From: CAYTLQ01 sp964438715
GTDB taxonomy: Bacteria; Bacteroidota; Ignavibacteria; Ignavibacteriales; Ignavibacteriaceae
Assembly (NCBI GenBank): GCA_964438715.1
Contig: CAYTLQ010000323.1
Location: 1 to 27,892, forward strand
Length of the DNA stretch: 27,892 nucleotides
Reading direction: 5' to 3'
Positions 25,466 through 27,892 of this stretch are shown piece after piece. Position 1 is the first letter of the stretch, and every line of letters begins with the position of its first letter. Both the position numbers and the translations under genes were made by a program. Below the pieces are notes generated by a model, which worked only from the letters and a program-made list of their open reading frames with translations, did not search any database and was not told where the DNA came from.

Positions 25466-25468
25466 AAG

Positions 25469-25498
25469 ATGAGTGTTTAGTTCTCCTGATACACTCAT
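25469..25498 (+). terminator. Hairpin after rluD, weak terminator or attenuator
   Basis: ATGAGTGT (25469-25476) pairs perfectly with ACACTCAT (25491-25498) around a 14-base loop, 3 bases after the rluD stop. No T-tract follows, so it may only weaken transcription or protect the mRNA end before cysS. Confidence 0.35.
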
Positions 25499-25550
25499 TA
25501 GAAACTTCAATGAATTATGTATTTTAGAAAGATAATTTAATTATAATACT

Positions 25551-26951
25551 ATGCTTAAACTTTATAACACACTTACAAAAACAGAAGAAGAATTCAAACC
25601 CCTTAATGAGGGGAAAGTTACAATGTATGTCTGTGGACCAACGGTGTATGACTTTTTTCATATAGGAAATGCACGGTCATTTATTAATGCAGATTTTATC
25701 CGCCGATATTTAGAATTTCTTGGTTACGATGTTAAGTTTGTAATGAACATAACAGATATTGATGATAAAATCATTAATCGTTCACTCGGGGAAAACAGGC
25801 CTGCAAGTGAAGTTGCAGGAGAATATGCCGCTGCATTTTTGGAAGATTTGCACAGACTAAATATTAAACCGGCTACCGTTTATCCGAAAGCAACAGAGCA
25901 TATTACCGAAATTATTGAACTGATACAGAAATTGGAGAAGAACGGCGTGGCGTATGCGCGCAATGGCGATGTTTATTTTGAGATTGAGAAGTTTGCAGAA
26001 TATGGAAAATTAAGCGGAAAGAAACTCGATGAACTTGATCCCGGTTCTCGTGTAGAGGTTGATGAAATGAAAAAAGCGCCTCTCGATTTTGCACTGTGGA
26101 AACACGCGAAACCGGGCGAGCCATATTGGGAGAGTCCTTGGGGAAAAGGTCGGCCGGGATGGCATATTGAATGCTCTGCGATGAGTTGCAAACATCTTGG
26201 TGAAACATTTGATATTCACGCCGGAGGAAATGACCTTATTTTTCCTCATCACGAGAATGAAATAGCGCAAAGTGAAGCCGCAACAGGTAAACCATTTGTT
26301 CGCTACTGGTTGCACTTCGGATTTCTGAATATTGATAATGAGAAAATGTCGAAATCGTTAGGTAACTTTAAGACTGCGAGAGATATTTTAAAGCATTACT
26401 CAGCAGAAACGATTCGTTATTTCTTTGCTCAGTCACATTATCGTGCACCTCTTAATTTTACCGATGAGGCTCTCAATTCAGCAAAAGCGGGACTTGAAAA
26501 ATTACAGTCATTGTACGATAGGGTAACTACGCTAAGTGCTTCCGCCGGCGGAACAGCTGTGGTGGAATTCCCATTTGATAAATATTATGACAATTTTCGT
26601 GACGCAATGGATGCCGATATAAATACATCAAGAGGATTAGCTGTGGTGTTTGAATTTGTTAAGGAAGCAAACCGAATCCTTTCAACCGGTGAAAAATACC
26701 AACAGAGTTTTTACGCCGGATTAAAAGAGTTTCTGGACCGTACTGCGGCGGGTGTTTTTGGAATTATTTCTGATAAGAAAGTTTCTTCTGCCGGTATTGA
26801 AGAAAAACTAATCGGACTTCTTATTGATGTACGAAATGAGGCGAGAAAAACAAAGAATTTTGCTCTCTCAGATATGATACGAGACGGATTAAAAAATCTC
26901 GGTGTAACTTTACAGGATAGTAAAGATGGCACTACATATAAAATCGGGTAA
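25551..26951 (+). CDS. cysS: Cysteinyl-tRNA synthetase
   Basis: This class I synthetase charges tRNA-Cys. The product is 466 residues, the normal length. The zinc site that selects cysteine is intact: Cys28 (MYVCGPTVYD), Cys208 (WHIECSAMS), His233 and Glu237 (FPHHENE), at nearly the same positions as in the E. coli enzyme. The HIGH motif is HIGN (37-40) and KMSKS is at 265-269. The C-terminal tRNA-binding part is complete (AVVFEFVKEANRIL, then ARKTKNFALSDMIRDGL). An 85-base gap with a hairpin separates it from rluD, so it may have its own promoter. The metallopeptidase gene follows after 7 bases. Confidence 0.97.
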   Translation: MLKLYNTLTKTEEEFKPLNEGKVTMYVCGPTVYDFFHIGNARSFINADFIRRYLEFLGYDVKFVMNITDIDDKIINRSLGENRPASEVAGEYAAAFLEDLHRLNIKPATVYPKATEHITEIIELIQKLEKNGVAYARNGDVYFEIEKFAEYGKLSGKKLDELDPGSRVEVDEMKKAPLDFALWKHAKPGEPYWESPWGKGRPGWHIECSAMSCKHLGETFDIHAGGNDLIFPHHENEIAQSEAATGKPFVRYWLHFGFLNIDNEKMSKSLGNFKTARDILKHYSAETIRYFFAQSHYRAPLNFTDEALNSAKAGLEKLQSLYDRVTTLSASAGGTAVVEFPFDKYYDNFRDAMDADINTSRGLAVVFEFVKEANRILSTGEKYQQSFYAGLKEFLDRTAAGVFGIISDKKVSSAGIEEKLIGLLIDVRNEARKTKNFALSDMIRDGLKNLGVTLQDSKDGTTYKIG

Positions 26952-26958
26952 TAACTAA

Positions 26959-27651
26959 GTGTCGTCAACACCTTTAGTAAGAGGTAAAATTACAATTCTT
27001 GACTTTGATGCGGAGTATGTTATTAAAAAGACTTCGCGAACCCGAAGCCTTGCATTAAAAATTAAACATGACCGAATAATCGAGATAGCTGTCCCCAAAT
27101 TTGTTAGCTATCCTGAAGCGATAAAGTTCATGCATTCAAAAATTCAATGGCTTGAAAAAAAGGCGGATTTCCTGAGGCCGCAAGCAAAGAAGTATTTTTT
27201 GAATGGTAAGGAAATACAGATTGTACACATAAAAATGGAAAATATCAGGAAGATTTCCTGGGAGAGAACAACAGATGGATTCCTGTTTATGAGTCCCACA
27301 GAAAGTGAAATTAGTACCGAACAAATTTACGAGTATATACTGCTGAAAATGGGAAAGAACTTTCTTCCTTACCGATGTTATCAGATTGCAGAACAATTTA
27401 ATTTTGAACCCAAAACGGTAAAGGTGAGAAGGCAGAAGTCGCGTTGGGGAAGTTGTAGTACGAAAGGAACAATTTCACTAAATTCTCGGCTGATGATCTT
27501 GCCGGCGGAACTACTGGACTATATTATTATTCATGAATTGTGTCATTTACGGCATCCGAACCATTCTGCCGCTTTCTGGAATGAGGTAAAAAAAATTCTC
27601 CCCGATTACAAAGAACTCGATAAGAGGGTGAACACCTTCAGCAGATACTGA
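26959..27651 (+). CDS. YgjP-like zinc metallopeptidase (M48/WLM-type, DUF45)
   Basis: The product is 230 residues and begins with GTG 26959, 7 bases after the cysS stop. The N-terminal half is the beta-rich YgjP part (RTRSLALKIKHDRIIEIAVP). The second half has the family signature RRQKSRWGSCSTKGTISLNS followed by the zinc-binding HELCH (His192, Glu193, His196) and a third ligand, likely His202, in RHPNHSAAFW. It is predicted to be a cytosolic metallopeptidase; substrates of this family are largely unknown, and links to DNA-repair proteases (SprT/Wss1) are by fold only. The last codons form one arm of a perfect 13-bp hairpin. A partial transposase follows on the other strand, 20 bases further on. 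Confidence 0.88.
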   Translation: MSSTPLVRGKITILDFDAEYVIKKTSRTRSLALKIKHDRIIEIAVPKFVSYPEAIKFMHSKIQWLEKKADFLRPQAKKYFLNGKEIQIVHIKMENIRKISWERTTDGFLFMSPTESEISTEQIYEYILLKMGKNFLPYRCYQIAEQFNFEPKTVKVRRQKSRWGSCSTKGTISLNSRLMILPAELLDYIIIHELCHLRHPNHSAAFWNEVKKILPDYKELDKRVNTFSRY

Positions 27652-27660
27652 AGGTGTTCA
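27629..27660 (+). terminator. Hairpin spanning the metallopeptidase stop codon
   Basis: TGAACACCTTCAG (27629-27641) pairs perfectly with CTGAAGGTGTTCA (27648-27660) around a 6-base loop; the TGA stop lies inside the 3' arm. Only two T follow. A normal T-tract may have been displaced by the insertion sequence to the right. Confidence 0.5.
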
Positions 27661-27671
27661 TTAAACCCGAA

Positions 27672-27892
27672 TCATGCATTAGAAATCCGAATTGAGGGAT
27701 CACAATCAAGAAGCTTTTGAAATAAACCATCAATCCACCCCCGTTTCTTTACTGGTACCGACAATCTTAATACTTTTCTCCTTTGCTTTTTAACTACCCA
27801 ACTTCCTATTGCAATGCATTTGAAATATAATGTAGCCATTCGCCGTGCTTTCTTATCTTTCAACGCCACTAACCTGAATAATGCCATTATAT
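27672..27892 (-). CDS. IS1380/IS4-type transposase, C-terminal fragment cut by window edge
   Basis: On the minus strand the frame is open from the window end to a TGA at 27672-27674, giving 72-73 residues. The pattern I-M-A-L-F-R-L-V, then ATLYFKCIAIGSWVVKKQRRK-VLRLSV and a final W-I-D-G-L-F follows the C-terminal end of IS1380/IS4-type DDE transposases (LFR, a block of L-R-x-K-x-F-A-I-G-S/A-W, then W-x-x-G-L-F/W). The catalytic residues lie outside the window. The initial ATG at 27887 is internal; the codon before it is Ile in frame. The AACCCGAATCA stretch at 27664-27674 may be part of the terminal inverted repeat, but the other end is not available. Confidence 0.7.
   Translation of the reverse strand, partial: IMALFRLVALKDKKARRMATLYFKCIAIGSWVVKKQRRKVLRLSVPVKKRGWIDGLFQKLLDCDPSIRISNA

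Noticed and set aside
25912..26315. Three overlapping reading frames on the minus strand within cysS
   Set aside because: They are antisense to conserved active-site codons of cysS and show no recognisable domain.

Overview
The window is AT-rich bacterial DNA that most resembles the Ignavibacteria / Bacteroidota-Chlorobi side of the tree. The evidence is a long Fn3-repeat protein ending in a type IX secretion (T9SS) sorting domain with the YPNPFNPST motif typical of that group, a protein with the domain order of the T9SS component PorE, a menaquinone gene pair, and many genes with weak or no Shine-Dalgarno sequence. Partial transposases of two different families run off the two ends (IS256-like on the left, IS1380/IS4-like on the right). 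The window may therefore be a contig or chromosomal block bounded by insertion sequences.

Region 1 (about 1-7735, + strand): after the IS256-like transposase tail come a beta-barrel outer-membrane protein; a 1199-residue putative lipoprotein/receptor with propeller, FG-GAP and UnbV/ASPIC regions outside, three membrane helices, and a complete PknB-type Ser/Thr kinase at the C terminus; a 69-residue half receiver domain lacking the phospho-acceptor Asp; and an 807-residue PorE-like protein (TPR, PD40 propeller, carboxypeptidase-regulatory-like domain, OmpA domain) with an extra C-terminal beta-barrel. A strong terminator ends this block. It is the best candidate for an undescribed system: an envelope-spanning sensor kinase next to T9SS-type outer-membrane machinery.

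Region 2 (7848-13085): a GAF-domain sigma-54 activator faces a convergent menF-menD pair (menaquinone synthesis), with 6 bases between the stop codons. A gap of about 360 bases follows. It holds a possible 35-36-residue basic peptide with no standard start codon and a strong terminator serving the minus strand.

Region 3 (13086-17047): a minus-strand secreted protein of ten Fn3-like repeats plus the T9SS sorting domain, then about 530 bases of non-coding DNA.

Region 4 (17048-27651, + strand): a tightly packed housekeeping cluster of yggS, a DivIVA-domain protein, purine nucleoside phosphorylase, a four-helix membrane/coiled-coil protein, ileS (type 2, GxHH signature), a DksA/TraR-like protein with a histone-H1-like tail, lspA, an RluD-type pseudouridine synthase, cysS and a YgjP-like zinc metallopeptidase. 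Most neighbours overlap or lie less than 30 bases apart, which suggests one or two operons for translation, PLP homeostasis, lipoprotein maturation and growth control.

No tRNA, rRNA or CRISPR array was seen. All functional assignments come from reading the translated sequence, with no database search.
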